A stretch of DNA of 64,000 nucleotides from Alloscardovia criceti DSM 17774 (GTDB taxonomy: Bacteria; Actinomycetota; Actinomycetes; Actinomycetales; Bifidobacteriaceae): contig NZ_AQXR01000010.1 in assembly GCF_000376885.1 (NCBI RefSeq), forward strand, positions 124,001 through 188,000, written 5' to 3'. Each line of letters starts with the position of its first letter. Position 1 is the stretch's first letter. The notes under the pieces are model-generated. The model searched no databases. It was not told where the DNA came from and saw only the letters and a program-made list of their open reading frames with translations. The position numbers and the translations under genes are program-made. Shown here piece after piece: positions 63,991 to 64,000 of the stretch.

Positions 63991-64000
63991 CTGTTTATAT

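Noticed and set aside
1-64000. CRISPR arrays, prophage, transposases, integrases or attachment sites
   Set aside because: No regularly spaced repeats with unique spacers, no transposase or integrase motifs, and both tRNA genes have intact, unduplicated 3' ends.

Overview
This window is chromosomal DNA from a high-GC Gram-positive bacterium, most likely the family Bifidobacteriaceae but with only about half G+C, as in Alloscardovia or Scardovia-type relatives. The evidence is the gene content and order: nusA-infB-rbfA-truB-ribF, rpsL-rpsG-fusA-tuf, efp-nusB-carA, a PurL fused to its glutaminase domain, PurT, and a nag/sulfatase locus laid out as I remember it from Bifidobacterium breve. The genus is inference. 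Nothing here looks like a prophage, insertion sequence, integron or CRISPR array.

Layout. 1-3.3 kb: carA (cut by the window edge), nusB and efp leftward, then a secreted NlpC/P60 hydrolase. 3.3-8.7 kb: an MTA/SAH nucleosidase diverging from a three-gene unit (atypical adenosylhomocysteinase-like protein, TRZ/ATZ amidohydrolase, Cupin_5 protein), then a carboxymuconolactone-decarboxylase-like protein with a cupin. 8.8-11.5 kb: a polar amino-acid ABC importer. 11.6-23.1 kb: a catabolic island. Leftward lie a ROK regulator, ROK kinase, nagB and nagA. Rightward lie a hexose-phosphate mutarotase, MFS sugar transporter, cytoplasmic sulfatase, anaerobic sulfatase-maturating enzyme and TauE/SafE anion exporter. 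Together they describe uptake of sulfated N-acetylglucosamine, desulfation, deacetylation, deamination and export of the sulfur anion.

23.2-38 kb: an MFS efflux pump and the leftward translation/transcription block ribF, truB, rbfA, infB, nusA, then tuf, fusA, rpsG, rpsL, with one orphan secreted protein between nusA and tuf. 38-41 kb: an 875-bp gene-free gap, an AEC transporter, tRNA-His and a GT4 glycosyltransferase. 41-53 kb: purine synthesis, with purT, purC, purL(Q), purF, purM, purD rightward and purE-purK converging on them. 53-64 kb: tRNA-Arg, a two-gene ABC transporter, Ohr, dnaG, and an acn-gltA-icd operon that makes 2-oxoglutarate. The isocitrate dehydrogenase carries residues expected of an NAD-dependent enzyme.

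Regulatory reading. Most genes have good Shine-Dalgarno sites, but at least six starts have none and instead have a -10-like hexamer 6-7 nt before the ATG, the layout of leaderless mRNAs. Gene ends are commonly marked by strong hairpins; several between convergent genes are perfect 14-21 bp stems with no U-tract. The best second-look items are the sulfated-GlcNAc island and its repeat-rich control region, the adenosylhomocysteinase-like operon, the cofactor residues of Icd, and the unexplained gap at 38.2-38.8 kb.
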